Part shown: piece after piece, positions 37,380 to 46,362 of the stretch
Position numbering within the stretch: the stretch's first letter is position 1
Layout of the letters: the number at the start of each line of letters is the position of its first letter
Origin: Polyangiaceae bacterium
Lineage (GTDB): Bacteria; Myxococcota_A; Polyangia; Polyangiales; Polyangiaceae
NCBI GenBank assembly: GCA_041389725.1
Contig: JAWKRG010000015.1
Location: forward strand, 124,001-188,000
Length of the DNA stretch: 64,000 nucleotides
Direction of reading: 5' to 3'
Notes under the pieces: generated by a model
Database searches by the model: none
The model's input: only the letters and a program-made list of their open reading frames with translations
Told to the model about the DNA's origin: nothing
Translations under genes and position numbers: made by a program

Positions 37380-39203
37380 TCAGGGCGCTTCGACGCGCTC
37401 GTCGTCACGGCGGGGGCGGCGCGCTTGCAAGAGCACGCGCTTGCGCACGCGAATCGCCTCGGGCGTCACTTCCACCAGCTCGTCGCGGTCGATGAACTCA
37501 AGGGCCGTATCGATGGTCAACGCTCGGGGCGGGCTCAAGATCACGTTCTCGTCGCGACCGGCGGCGCGGATGTTGGTCAGCTTCTTTTCCCGCGTAACGT
37601 TGACGTCCAAGTCGTTGCCGCGGGTGTGCTCGCCGACGATCATTCCCTCGTACACCGCGACGCCGGGTCCGATGAACAGTTCGCCGCGTGGCTGCAAGTG
37701 GAACAACGCATAGGGTGTCGTAGTGCCCGGACGATCTGCGACCATGGCGCCCGTCTTGCGCCGCAGCATGGGCCCGGCATAGGCCTCCCAACCATCCAAG
37801 TAGGTATTGAGCAGGGCAGTGCCGCGAGTCTCCGTCAGTAGCTCGGAGCGAAAGCCGATGAGCCCGCGGGAGGGCACGCGGAACTCGAGACGCACGCGGT
37901 CGGCCCCCATCGGCTGCATCTTGATCATCTGCCCGCGGCGCTCGCCCAGGCGCGTGGTCACGGCGCCGATGTGCACCTCGGGCACGTCCACCACCACGCA
38001 CTCCACGGGCTCCATGCGCTCGCCGTCGATCACGCGTGTGACGACCTCGGGCATGCCTAGCGCCAGCTCGTAGCCCTCGCGGCGCATGGTCTCCGCCAAG
38101 ACGGCAAGCATCAACTCGCCACGTCCGTAGACTACGAAGGCGTCGGGCTCGGGTGTCGGCTCCACGCGGAGCGCCAGATTCTTCTTTGCCTCGCGCTCCA
38201 GCCGCTCTTTCAGATGCCGAGAGGTGACCCAGCGCCCGCTCTTGCCCGCCATCGGCGACGTGTTCACACAGAACGCCATCTTCAGCGTGGGCTCTTCCAC
38301 GGAAATGCGCGCCATGGCTTCGCTGCGCCCAGGCAGGGCCACGGTGTCCCCGATTTGCACCGCATCCATGCCGGCGATGGCGATGATGTCGCCGGCCTCG
38401 GCCGCTTCCACCTTCACCCGGCGTGTGCCCTCCCACTGAAAGACGCTGGAGAGTCGCGCCCGCTCGCGGTGGTTCTCGCCGATCAGCTCCACCTCCGTGC
38501 CTACCGCCAGGGACCCCGACCATACGCGCGCAATGGCCAAGCGCCCGACGTAGTCGTCGTGCTCCACGTTGTGCACCAGCAAGCACAGCTCGTCTCCCGA
38601 GAGCACGTGCGGCTCGGGTACCTTCTCCACGAGCATGCGGAACAACGGCTCGAGGTCTTCGTTTTCGTCGCTGAGGGAAGTGCGCGCGATGCCGCGCTTG
38701 CCAATCGCAAACAGCACGGGGAAGGCCGCCTGTTCGTCCGTGGCATCCAAATCGCAGAACAGAGCGAATACTTCGTCCAGTACCTCTTCGGGCCGAGCAT
38801 CGCCGCGGTCGATCTTGTTGATCACGACCACGATGGCGAGTCCGAGCTCGATGGCCTTCTTCAGCACGAAGCGAGTCTGCGGGAGCGGACCCTCCGCAGC
38901 ATCCACCAACAACAGCGCGCCGTCGGCCATCTTCAAGGTTCGCTCTACTTCGGCACCGAAGTCGGCGTGACCGGGCGTGTCGATGATGTTGATCAGCGTG
39001 TCGCCATAGCGCACGCTGGCGTGCTTCGCGAAGATCGTGATCCCGCGCTCGCGCTCCAGGTCACCCGAGTCGAGCACCCGTTCCGATTGGTTGTCGGTGT
39101 TGCGAAGCGCGCCAGTCTGGCGCAGCATCGCGTCGACCAGAGTGGTCTTGCCGTGGTCGACGTGAGCGATGATCGCGACGTTTCTGAGTTGTCGTTGAGC
39201 CAT
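37380..39203 (-). CDS. typA: translational GTPase TypA/BipA
   Basis: 607 residues from ATG 39203 (MAQRQLRNVAIIAHVDHGKTT), the family's usual start. G1 AHVDHGKTTL, the RGITI effector, DTPGHADFG and NKID of an EF-G-type GTPase. Then domain II, an EF-G III/V-like part (VYGRGELMLAVLAETMRREG) and the BipA-specific C-terminal domain (RDENVILSPPRALT). It assists ribosome assembly and translation under stress. It is convergent with the GH26 lipoprotein (11 bp gap). Confidence 0.97.
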   Translation of the reverse strand: MAQRQLRNVAIIAHVDHGKTTLVDAMLRQTGALRNTDNQSERVLDSGDLERERGITIFAKHASVRYGDTLINIIDTPGHADFGAEVERTLKMADGALLLVDAAEGPLPQTRFVLKKAIELGLAIVVVINKIDRGDARPEEVLDEVFALFCDLDATDEQAAFPVLFAIGKRGIARTSLSDENEDLEPLFRMLVEKVPEPHVLSGDELCLLVHNVEHDDYVGRLAIARVWSGSLAVGTEVELIGENHRERARLSSVFQWEGTRRVKVEAAEAGDIIAIAGMDAVQIGDTVALPGRSEAMARISVEEPTLKMAFCVNTSPMAGKSGRWVTSRHLKERLEREAKKNLALRVEPTPEPDAFVVYGRGELMLAVLAETMRREGYELALGMPEVVTRVIDGERMEPVECVVVDVPEVHIGAVTTRLGERRGQMIKMQPMGADRVRLEFRVPSRGLIGFRSELLTETRGTALLNTYLDGWEAYAGPMLRRKTGAMVADRPGTTTPYALFHLQPRGELFIGPGVAVYEGMIVGEHTRGNDLDVNVTREKKLTNIRAAGRDENVILSPPRALTIDTALEFIDRDELVEVTPEAIRVRKRVLLQARRPRRDDERVEAP

Positions 39204-39311
39204 GGGACGAAAAGGACGGTTTTGAAGGACGCACCCGGGCAGAGAGCCAGGCATGGCGTCCGAACCAGCTGCGACCGGTGCCGACCCCGCAGGCGGGCCA
39301 CGGCCGGCGGT

Positions 39312-39863
39312 TCAGGCCTTGCCTGCCGCTCGGGCGGTGACGCTGTAGCACACTGCCTTGCGTCGCGTGGGATTTGCGCAAGTCGCCGCTTCAGACCCCT
39401 CGAAATCCAGCGCTTCCCCCTGCCGCAGCTCGAACTGCCGCCGGGCCACGGTGACCCGCACCTGGCCCTGGTCGCACAGCAGGAAACAGGCATGCCCCGG
39501 CGCTTTGCGCCCCACGAAGCGGCCCCCCGGCGCCAGCTCTACCCGTTGCAGGCTCACCCCCGGTGCGTCCGGGGGCAGCATTTGGCGAATTCGCGCCTTG
39601 CCCCGAACGCCCTCGGAAAACGCGCTCGCCCGGTGGAGGCACGGACTGCGCTCCGAGGCGACCATTTCGGCTAGCTCCACCCGAAGCGCCTCCGCCACCT
39701 TGAGCAGAACACCCAGGGTCGGATTCGCGGTTCCGCTCTCCAAATGCGCCAGGGTCGGCCGGGGTACTCCCGACACGTCGGCCAGACGCTGCTGACTGAG
39801 CCCCCGCGCCTCGCGCATCCGTCGAAGGTTCCTTGCCAGCTCCGTCGCCACATCGTCGCTCAT
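39312..39863 (-). CDS. XRE-type HTH regulator with cupin domain
   Basis: 183 residues from ATG 39863. The N-terminal helix-turn-helix (ARNLRRMREARGLSQQRLADVSGVPRPTLAHLESG) is typical XRE family. A cupin beta-barrel follows (SLQRVELAPGGRFVGRKAPGHACFLL, DQGQVRVTVARRQFELRQGE), which in this family senses a small ligand. No metal-ligand His pair is clear. Stands alone, upstream of typA on the same strand. Target unknown. Confidence 0.9.
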   Translation of the reverse strand: MSDDVATELARNLRRMREARGLSQQRLADVSGVPRPTLAHLESGTANPTLGVLLKVAEALRVELAEMVASERSPCLHRASAFSEGVRGKARIRQMLPPDAPGVSLQRVELAPGGRFVGRKAPGHACFLLCDQGQVRVTVARRQFELRQGEALDFEGSEAATCANPTRRKAVCYSVTARAAGKA

Positions 39864-40409
39864 CGCATCCACTTCATACCCGAGCCGTCGGCGAAAAAAC
39901 ACGCAACCCTCACCTGGCGCGACCGAGGGGCCGCCATGCCGACGATGCTGCGCTCCGCACTGCTCGCGCCTCGTTCTGACAACGGGCTGTGCAGGCCCGA
40001 TGGGCCGGCCATCGACCAAGTACGAAAGCACTCACTACCCCGAAGCCCTGGAAGCCTTGGAGCACCAAGAAGCTCGACGCCGCGGACTTCGCACCCTGAT
40101 GAGCGCGCTCGCTACTGCCTCTCCGCGGCCTGTCTCACCTCGCGGTCGGCAATGCCAAGCTGCGACGCGGCCCGGTCGCGCCAGGCGCGAGGTCGACGCC
40201 GATCCCACGCGCTTGTCGGCCGTCGATCGCAGCCGCCTCGATAGCGCGTGGAACTCGCTCGGACGATGCCGGGGACGCGACGCGATTGACTGAACGCGTC
40301 AACCTACATTGTGCGAGATGTCGCAGCGACACACCGTGACATCCCACGTCGCGCGCGACGAAAAGAGTCGCAATTGACCGACGTCATGCGTGCCTCGTAC
40401 CCTTGAGGC
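39864..40409. other. intergenic region without a convincing gene
   Basis: 546 bp between the cupin regulator and the DUF1592 gene. Several short frames exist, for example one beginning MGRPSTKYESTHYP at 40000. None has a ribosome-binding site, a family match or clear codon bias. Near 40286-40302 TTGAC/GTCAA can form a short hairpin. No clear promoter was found. Confidence 0.6.
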
Positions 40410-42722
40410 ATGACGCGAGACGCACGCAGGGTGAAGAGGTGGACGACGTCACCAGTGCTGCTCTGTGCAGTGCTGAGCAGTGCCGCGGCCTTCGCTGGCT
40501 GTTCTAGCGAGAGCGACGACGGCGGCGGCAGCACCGGCACGACCAGCCAGTGTTTGAACGAGCGCGACTATTTCGCGAAGAAGATCCAGGCAGGCGTGTT
40601 CGCGACGACCTGCCAGAAGTGCCACGCGCCCGGCGGCCAAGCGGACGAGGAAGGTGCGGAGTTCACCCTCTTGCCCTCGTCCTATCCCGGCTTCATCGAC
40701 GCCAACCTGGCCGCGGCCAAGCAGTTCGCCAAGACCGAGTTCGACGGAAAGAGCGTGTTGGTTCGCAAGCCCATCGGTGAGCTGGACCACGGTGGCGGCA
40801 AGGCCCTCGATCCGGATAGCGGGGAATACAAGGCGCTCTCCGAGTTCATCACGCGGGTCAAAGCCGGAGACTTCTGCGAGGGCGGCAGCACCGTCAAGGG
40901 CTTCGACGACGTCGTACTGCACGACACCCTCACCACGTTCCGTCGCGCCTCTTTGCAGCTCGTGGGTCGCCTGCCGAATGCCCAGGAGATCGACCGCATC
41001 ATCAGCTGAAGGAGAAGCGTCTCTCGATCCGTTGCTCGACGGGCTGATGAAAGAAGACGCCTTCAGCAGCCGCATCAAAGAGATGTTCAACGACATGCTG
41101 CTGACGGATCGCTACCTGGGCTTCAGCAGCTACGCGGTCGCCTGCTCGACGACGCGCAGTACCCCGAGTCTGGCGACAAGTGGTTCGACAGCCTCGACAG
41201 CGCTGCCAAGACACCGCATCAACGAAGCCGTCGCGCGCGAGCCGCAGAGCTGATCGCCTACATCGTGAAGAACGACCACCCCTTCACGGAGAATCCTGAC
41301 CGCGGACTATACGCTGATGAATCCGCTGAGCGCGCGCATCTACAACGCCAACGTCAAGTTCGACGACCCGAACGACGTAAACGAGTGGAAGCCGGAAGAT
41401 CCGCGCGATCATCAACGGCCAGGCGACGAACTGCCGCACGCGGGCGTGCTGTCGTCCCCATCTTCCTCAATCGCTTCCCACCTCGCCGACCAACGTCAAC
41501 CGGGCACCGCGCCCGCATGGTGCTCAAGTTCTTCTTGGCAACGGACATTCTGCGTGTCGCCGAACGGCCCATCGATCCCACCAAGGCCACCGCCTACAAC
41601 AACCCGCCGCGGGACGATCCTAGCTGCAACGTCTGCCACCGGATGATGGATCCCATCGCCGGTGCGTTCCAGAAGTTCGACGCCAACGGCCAAGAGAAGT
41701 ACGTGCCCGACGCATCCTGGCACCAAGAGATGTTCCCGCCCGGCTTCGGTAAGGAGACGATGCCGACCACGGAGTATCCGCAGGCGCTGCAGTGGCTGGC
41801 TCAGCGCGTGGTGAAGGACCCGCGCTTTTCCCTCGCCATCGTCTACACGGTGTATGGCGCGCTCACGGGTCAGGAGCCTCTGCCCTACCCGGCGACGGAC
41901 GACGCGGAGTTCGACGCCAAGGTCATCGCCTGGGAAGCGCAAGATGCGCTCTTCCGCAACATCGGCGACGCATTCGTGCAGAGCAACTACAACCTGAAGA
42001 CAGCCATCAAGGGCGTCATTCTCTCGCCCTACTTCCGCGCCAAGAACACCGCCGGTGCTCCTAGCGCCGAGCGCCAGGTGGAGCTTTCGATCATCGGCAC
42101 GGGCCGCCTCAGCACGCCGGAGTCCCTCTCGCGCAAGATTACTGCGGTCTCCGGACTGCCCTGGGGCAAAGGCGTCGGCTACTACAAGACCGACTACCTC
42201 AACAGCGACTACCGCGTGCTCTACGGCGGCATCGACTCCGACGACGTCACCCAGCGCTTGACCGCGCCCAACGGCGTGATGGCCAACGTGGCCTGGCGCA
42301 TGGCCAACGAAGTGGCGTGCCAGACCACGGCTTGGGACTTGTCGATCGACGACAAGGCAGACCGCTTCCTGTTCCCCTACGTGAACGTGGAAGACACGCC
42401 CAGCAGCAACGCGGACGCCATCAAGAAGAACATCCAGTACCTGCACGCCCACATCTCGGGCGAAGCGCTCACCCTCTCCGACCCCGAGATCGAGCGCACG
42501 TACAAGCTGTTCCAGGACACGCTCAGTGAGGGCCAGGGCAAGATTACCGCTGGCACCCTGACCGAGAACATCCCGTCTGCATGCCGCGCGCGCAAGGACC
42601 CCTACACGGATGCGGATCTACCGACGAATCAGCGCCTAGAGAAAGACCCCGACTACACCGTCCGTGCGTGGATGGCGGTCATCACCTACCTGTTGAGCGA
42701 TCACGGGTTCTTGTACGAGTGA
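40410..42722 (+). pseudogene. DUF1592/DUF1588/DUF1585-family cytochrome-c-like lipoprotein, frame broken by ten compensating indels
   Basis: If the indels are corrected this is one protein of about 770 residues. It has a lipoprotein-like signal (AAFAGC), an N-terminal c-type heme motif (TTCQKCH), the DUF1592 region (INEAVAREP, DYTLMNPLSARIYNA), then DUF1588 (ELPHAGVLSSP, FLNRFPTSPTN, ARMVLKFFLATDIL). A second CxxCH (SCNVCHRMMDP) and a DUF1585-like end follow. Single-base changes near 41007 (+1), 41140 (-1), 41212 (+1), 41244 (-1), 41292 (+1), 41397 (+1), 41428 (-1), 41458 (-1), 41478 (-1) and 41504 (+1) interrupt the frame. The protein keeps family-like sequence throughout and the frame returns to its starting phase. 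This is likely a sequencing or consensus error; a real recent pseudogene is the alternative. It precedes a DUF1501 protein, its usual partner. Confidence 0.9.
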
Positions 42723-42736
42723 AAGGAGGAAGAGCC

Positions 42737-44059
42737 ATGCAGCGACGAAGTTTCCTAAAAGCAGCAGCCATCAGCGGTCTGGCCCTCTCCGCGCCCGTCT
42801 TCAGCCGTGACGCGGACGCCGCCTCGCCCTTTGCCGGGCCCTACTGGATCATGGTGAACGCGAGCGGAGGCTGGGATCCGCGCTTCCTGTTCGATCCGTC
42901 GAGCAACGCCGAACAGAACCGGCTGACCACCACGATTCAGAAGATCGGCAACATCAGCTATGCGCCCATTCCGGTAGATGTTGCGGCGCTGAATCTGAGC
43001 GCGACAGAAGAGCCGTACTTGATGAGCACCGAGGACTTCCTGAACAAGTTCGGCAGTCAGCTGTGCGTGATCAACGGCGTCGACACTTCCACCAACAACC
43101 ACGACGCTGGCAACCGCACCATGTGGTGCGGTCGGATCCCCGAGGGCTACCCGGCCCTGGGCGCACTCATCGCTGGCGCCCGCGCGCCCCAGAAGCCGAT
43201 GGCGTTCCTTTCCAGCGGCGGCTACGACTCGACGCAAAACGTGGTCGCGCTGACCCGCGTCAACAGCGCCGGCACCCTGCGCAAGATCGCCTACCCCAAC
43301 GTGATCAACGCCAACGATCTCGCCGGCGACCGCTACCACACGGACGAAACCCTCGCCCGCATCGCCCAGGCACAGGCCGAACGGCTGCAAAAGCTCTCCG
43401 CCGACATGCGCCTGCCACGCGTGCGCCTGGGCATGGATCAACTGCACCTGGCGCGCCTCAGCGAAAACGAACTGCAGGACCTGCAGCTACCCGACACGCC
43501 GGTCGATCTACCGGGCAACCTCGGAGATCTCGAACGACTGATGCAGCAGGCTCAGATCGCCATCGCTGCCTTCAAGTCGGGGCTCGCCGCCGCCGCCAAC
43601 GTCAGCATCGGCGGCTTCGACACTCACGCCAATCACGACACCAGTCAGCGCCGGCAGATCCAAAAGCTGCTCTCGGGCATCAACTACATCATGGACGAGG
43701 TGCAGGCCCAGGGCCTCGCCGGCAAGGTCTACGTCGTAGTCTGCTCGGACTTCGGCCGCACCCCGCGCTACAACGGCACGAACGCTGGCGCCGGCAAGGA
43801 CCACTGGTCGATCACCAGCATGATGGCCATGGGCCCAGGCATTCAGGGCAATCGCGTGATCGGCGCCACTGGCGACGCGGACCAAAAACCCTACAACGTC
43901 GACCCGGGCTCCCTGGCCACTCTCGACAACGCCAAGGACGGCGTGCGTATCCGCCCCGAACACATCCACCGCGCCCTGCGCAGCGTGGCCACCATCGCCG
44001 ATTCCGAGGTCGCCCAGAGTTTCCCGCTGCCCGGCGAAGATCTATCCCTCTTCGGCTGA
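42737..44059 (+). CDS. DUF1501 family protein with Tat-like signal
   Basis: 440 residues from ATG 42737 with a strong AAAGGAGG upstream. It begins QRRSFLKAAAISGLALSAP, a twin-arginine-type export signal with RRSFL. The mature part is a phosphatase/sulfatase-like alpha/beta fold of the DUF1501 family: GGWDPRFLFD, VINGVDTSTNNHDAGNRTMW, SIGGFDTHANHD and VVVCSDFGRTPRYNGT, GKDHWS. These supply the metal-binding Asp and His of the family. DUF1501 and DUF1592 proteins are usually co-encoded in Planctomycetes and Myxococcota. Their joint function is not known. Confidence 0.92.
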   Translation: MQRRSFLKAAAISGLALSAPVFSRDADAASPFAGPYWIMVNASGGWDPRFLFDPSSNAEQNRLTTTIQKIGNISYAPIPVDVAALNLSATEEPYLMSTEDFLNKFGSQLCVINGVDTSTNNHDAGNRTMWCGRIPEGYPALGALIAGARAPQKPMAFLSSGGYDSTQNVVALTRVNSAGTLRKIAYPNVINANDLAGDRYHTDETLARIAQAQAERLQKLSADMRLPRVRLGMDQLHLARLSENELQDLQLPDTPVDLPGNLGDLERLMQQAQIAIAAFKSGLAAAANVSIGGFDTHANHDTSQRRQIQKLLSGINYIMDEVQAQGLAGKVYVVVCSDFGRTPRYNGTNAGAGKDHWSITSMMAMGPGIQGNRVIGATGDADQKPYNVDPGSLATLDNAKDGVRIRPEHIHRALRSVATIADSEVAQSFPLPGEDLSLFG

Positions 44060-44240
44060 GCCAGCTCGCGAGCCTATTCGGCTCCCAGTCCACCGCTTCA
44101 ACGCCCTTCTAGAACTGCAACGCCGCTCGCGAGCTTTGTTTGGGTAGGGTCTCGCCCCTCGGCGTCGCTGCGTCCCGCCTCCCGCACTTCCACCCGCTCC
44201 AGCGAGTGACGCCACCTGGGGCAGCGTCTATCATCGTCAG

Positions 44241-44987
44241 ATGCGCACTTGGGCCGTCGTGCTCTGCCTCTCATTTTGTTCACTCGGGTGCGGGGGCAGC
44301 GATGACGCCACGGGCAGCGGGGGAGGAGGCGGAGCCGGTGCTTCCGGCGGAGGGAGCGCAACCGGAGGCACCGGCGGTGGAACCATCACGCCCGGCTCGT
44401 GTGATCCGGATCCGTTGAAGACGGGTCTCGTCGCACAGCAGACGGGGGTGTCCGTCGATATCGCGGACTGCGCGATACTCGAGTGGACCGCGCAGTACTC
44501 CGAGCCCGATCCCATGATCGTGAAGGCGATGATCTACGGAGAGTCACGCTTCGACTACGCGGCGGACGGTTGCCCCAACCTGCCGTGCGGGGTGCCCCAA
44601 GGCTGGACGGACGCGGAGTCGCATTGCTTCGGCATGATGCAGGTCGTGCCGGCATGCGGACCGACCGCGGGCACCCTGGGACTGAAGTCCGACGGGCATC
44701 CGAACCTGACGACCGACCCGAAGTCACCCGACTTCGCGAACTCCGTCTTCAACCCGAACGTCAATATTCACATCGGCGTCGCCGGCTTTGCAGGCAATCG
44801 GCAAGAGGTGAAGTCACTCTTTCCTGGCTGCACCGAGGACCAATACACCCTGATGGCCCTCGGCAACCTTGCGTCCCACGGCAGCACCAAGGGCTGCACC
44901 GAGTACAAGCAAGACTACATCGACTACATCATGCCCGCGTACCTGGAATACTCCGCCGCGGCCGGCTACACCCCGCACCCATACTGA
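44241..44987 (+). CDS. lytic transglycosylase-like lipoprotein
   Basis: 248 residues. Signal with SLGC, then a Gly/Ser/Thr linker. The core resembles a lysozyme-like SLT domain: VKAMIYGESRFDYAA with the catalytic-type Glu, CFGMMQVVP (the GxMQ motif) and NPNVNIHIGVAGFAGN. Extra Cys residues suggest disulfides. Such enzymes cut peptidoglycan glycan strands. It stands alone with about 180 bp in front, and its export as a lipoprotein fits an outer-envelope location. Confidence 0.82.
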   Translation: MRTWAVVLCLSFCSLGCGGSDDATGSGGGGGAGASGGGSATGGTGGGTITPGSCDPDPLKTGLVAQQTGVSVDIADCAILEWTAQYSEPDPMIVKAMIYGESRFDYAADGCPNLPCGVPQGWTDAESHCFGMMQVVPACGPTAGTLGLKSDGHPNLTTDPKSPDFANSVFNPNVNIHIGVAGFAGNRQEVKSLFPGCTEDQYTLMALGNLASHGSTKGCTEYKQDYIDYIMPAYLEYSAAAGYTPHPY

Positions 44988-45127
44988 GCGCCCGCGACGG
45001 GTGTGCGGACTGACCTTCGCGTCGGCGCCCGCAACGGGTCCGGCGGCCGATTCCGCGCCAGGGTCGGGTGCATGGCTCTTCGCGGCTTCCGTCACCGCTG
45101 AGTCGGGAAGTGGAGTCCAGGCCGCCC

Positions 45128-45586
45128 CTAGCGCAACGCTTCCGGAACGCGTCGCAAGGCGCTGCGCACGGCGCCGCGGACGACGGCGCGGCGGGCGTCC
45201 TCGCTGGCTTCGGCGGTGCTCGCCGATCCACGCAGCACCGCGTGGAGCTCGCCGCCGCGCGCGCGGCGCAATATGGCCGACACTTCTGCCTTCGCGCTTT
45301 CGCCTGCCCGCGCCCGGCGGGTGCCGACGGAAACCAAGGTCGCACTGAGCAGGTAGCGGTCTTTGCTCTTGGCGTGCGACAGGTCCAAGCGCGACAGCTC
45401 TTGAGCCACGCTCTTCTCGAACAACTTAGCTAACTCCTTGTCGCCGGAGGCGGCGCGCGCGTCGATCTCACCGATGGCCACTTCTGCCGTGGCGCTGCGC
45501 GCACCCACCGCGGAGCCCGTGAGCAATAGCGCACACGCACACACGATCGCCTTGTGGCGCGCTGAAAAGAAGCGCGTCGTCATCAT
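45128..45586 (-). CDS. small secreted protein of unknown function
   Basis: 152 residues. Starts at ATG 45586, or ATG 45583 three bases later, which is better spaced from the GGAGG upstream. A signal peptide (KAIVCACALLLTGSAVGARSA) precedes a mixed alpha/beta mature part (AEVAIGEIDARAASGDKELAKLFEKSVAQEL; RYLLSATLVSVGTRRA). A very Arg/Ala-rich C-terminus (RRAVVRGAVRSALRRVPEALR) follows. The mature part looks like the conserved periplasmic fold of small bacterial surface proteins, but I cannot name a family. It is convergent with the lytic transglycosylase-like gene. Confidence 0.65.
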   Translation of the reverse strand: MMTTRFFSARHKAIVCACALLLTGSAVGARSATAEVAIGEIDARAASGDKELAKLFEKSVAQELSRLDLSHAKSKDRYLLSATLVSVGTRRARAGESAKAEVSAILRRARGGELHAVLRGSASTAEASEDARRAVVRGAVRSALRRVPEALR

Positions 45587-45689
45587 GAAACCTCCAGGAA
45601 CCGAGCCGAAGGGGATCGGAAGAACGCCTGCCTCGACGCCTATCAGGGCTACCCGCGAAGGGACAAATTTTCGCGCGCTGACGGGGAGC

Positions 45690-45767
45690 GGAACCGGAGC
45701 CGGAGCCGGAGCCAGGACCGGAACCGGAACCGGAGCCGGAGCCAGGACCGGAACCGGAGCCGGAACC
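45690..45767. repeat. 30-bp tandem repeat in intergenic DNA
   Basis: Two full units, 45690-45719 and 45720-45749, differ at one base. A partial third (45750-45767) follows. Each is made of hexamers of GGAACC/GGAGCC. It lies between two gene starts on the minus strand. It would encode Gly-Ser on the minus strand in a short frame, but I see no good gene there. Confidence 0.85.
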
Positions 45768-45837
45768 TTCGAACTCGTACGCCATGCCCCGCCCTCTCGC
45801 ATACGGCGACTCGCATGGAAGAGTTTTGACAGTAATG

Positions 45838-46317
45838 CTAGGGCGAGACGACGCGATCCACGGAGATGGTCTCGTCCCAAGCGCTCTCGTGGCCGTCGTA
45901 GTGCACCAGGATCTTCTCGGAGGACACGACTGCGATGACCGTCGCGCCGTACACCGAGCCGCGCCAGCGCACGCGCACCTTGTCGCCCTCCTTGTACGGG
46001 CTGGGTGCACCCGCGGAGGCGGCAGCCTTTGGCGTCACGCCTGAAGCCCGCGCCACCTTGTCCGGCGGCGGAGGTGGCGTCGCCGGTCCGGTCACGCGGC
46101 CCTTGATGCGATCCAAGGTGACGTCTTCGTCCCAGCGCGCGTCGTAGCCGTCGTAGTGCACGCGAAAGCGCGAACGTCCACGCTTCGCCAGGATGTACGC
46201 CGGGTAGTCGCGCCCGTCCCACTCCACCCACACGTGCTCCCCCACGCGGTACGGCTCCTGGCAGCCCAGCCAACAAGGCAGCAGGATCACGCATAGGAAG
46301 AGCCGCACACGGCGCAT
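45838..46317 (-). CDS. lipoprotein with two Tudor/agenet-like barrel domains
   Basis: 159 residues from ATG 46317 (MRRVRLFLCVILLPCWLGC). After the lipid Cys there are two similar domains of about 45 residues. The first is VGEHVWVEWDGRDYPAYILAK, then RFRVHYDGYDARWDEDVTLDRI. The second is KEGDKVRVRWRGSVYGATVIAV, then KILVHYDGHESAWDETISVDRV. The pattern (basic strand, W-G-x-x-Y-x-A-x-I, H-Y-D-G, D-E) is that of Tudor/agenet/chromo-barrel folds, which in eukaryotes bind methylated residues. A Pro/Ala linker joins them. In a lipoprotein the ligand must be extracytoplasmic, and I do not know it. Confidence 0.8.
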   Translation of the reverse strand: MRRVRLFLCVILLPCWLGCQEPYRVGEHVWVEWDGRDYPAYILAKRGRSRFRVHYDGYDARWDEDVTLDRIKGRVTGPATPPPPPDKVARASGVTPKAAASAGAPSPYKEGDKVRVRWRGSVYGATVIAVVSSEKILVHYDGHESAWDETISVDRVVSP

Positions 46318-46362
46318 CCCCCGCAACTTAGCAAAACCTCGCCACAGCCCCAATTCCGGCGT

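Noticed and set aside
40000..40293. Small gene starting MGRPSTKYESTHYP
   Set aside because: The first residues look protein-like, but there is no ribosome-binding site and the rest loses composition and codon bias.
40286..40310. Sigma70 promoter of the DUF1592 gene
   Set aside because: TTGACT is present but the only -10-like TACATT is 13 bp away, too close.
40980..41530. Three separate small genes in the DUF1592 region
   Set aside because: Frame-switch analysis shows one continuous family protein interrupted by ten indels.
45690..45767. CRISPR fragment
   Set aside because: The 30-bp units are adjacent without spacers and are made of hexamers.
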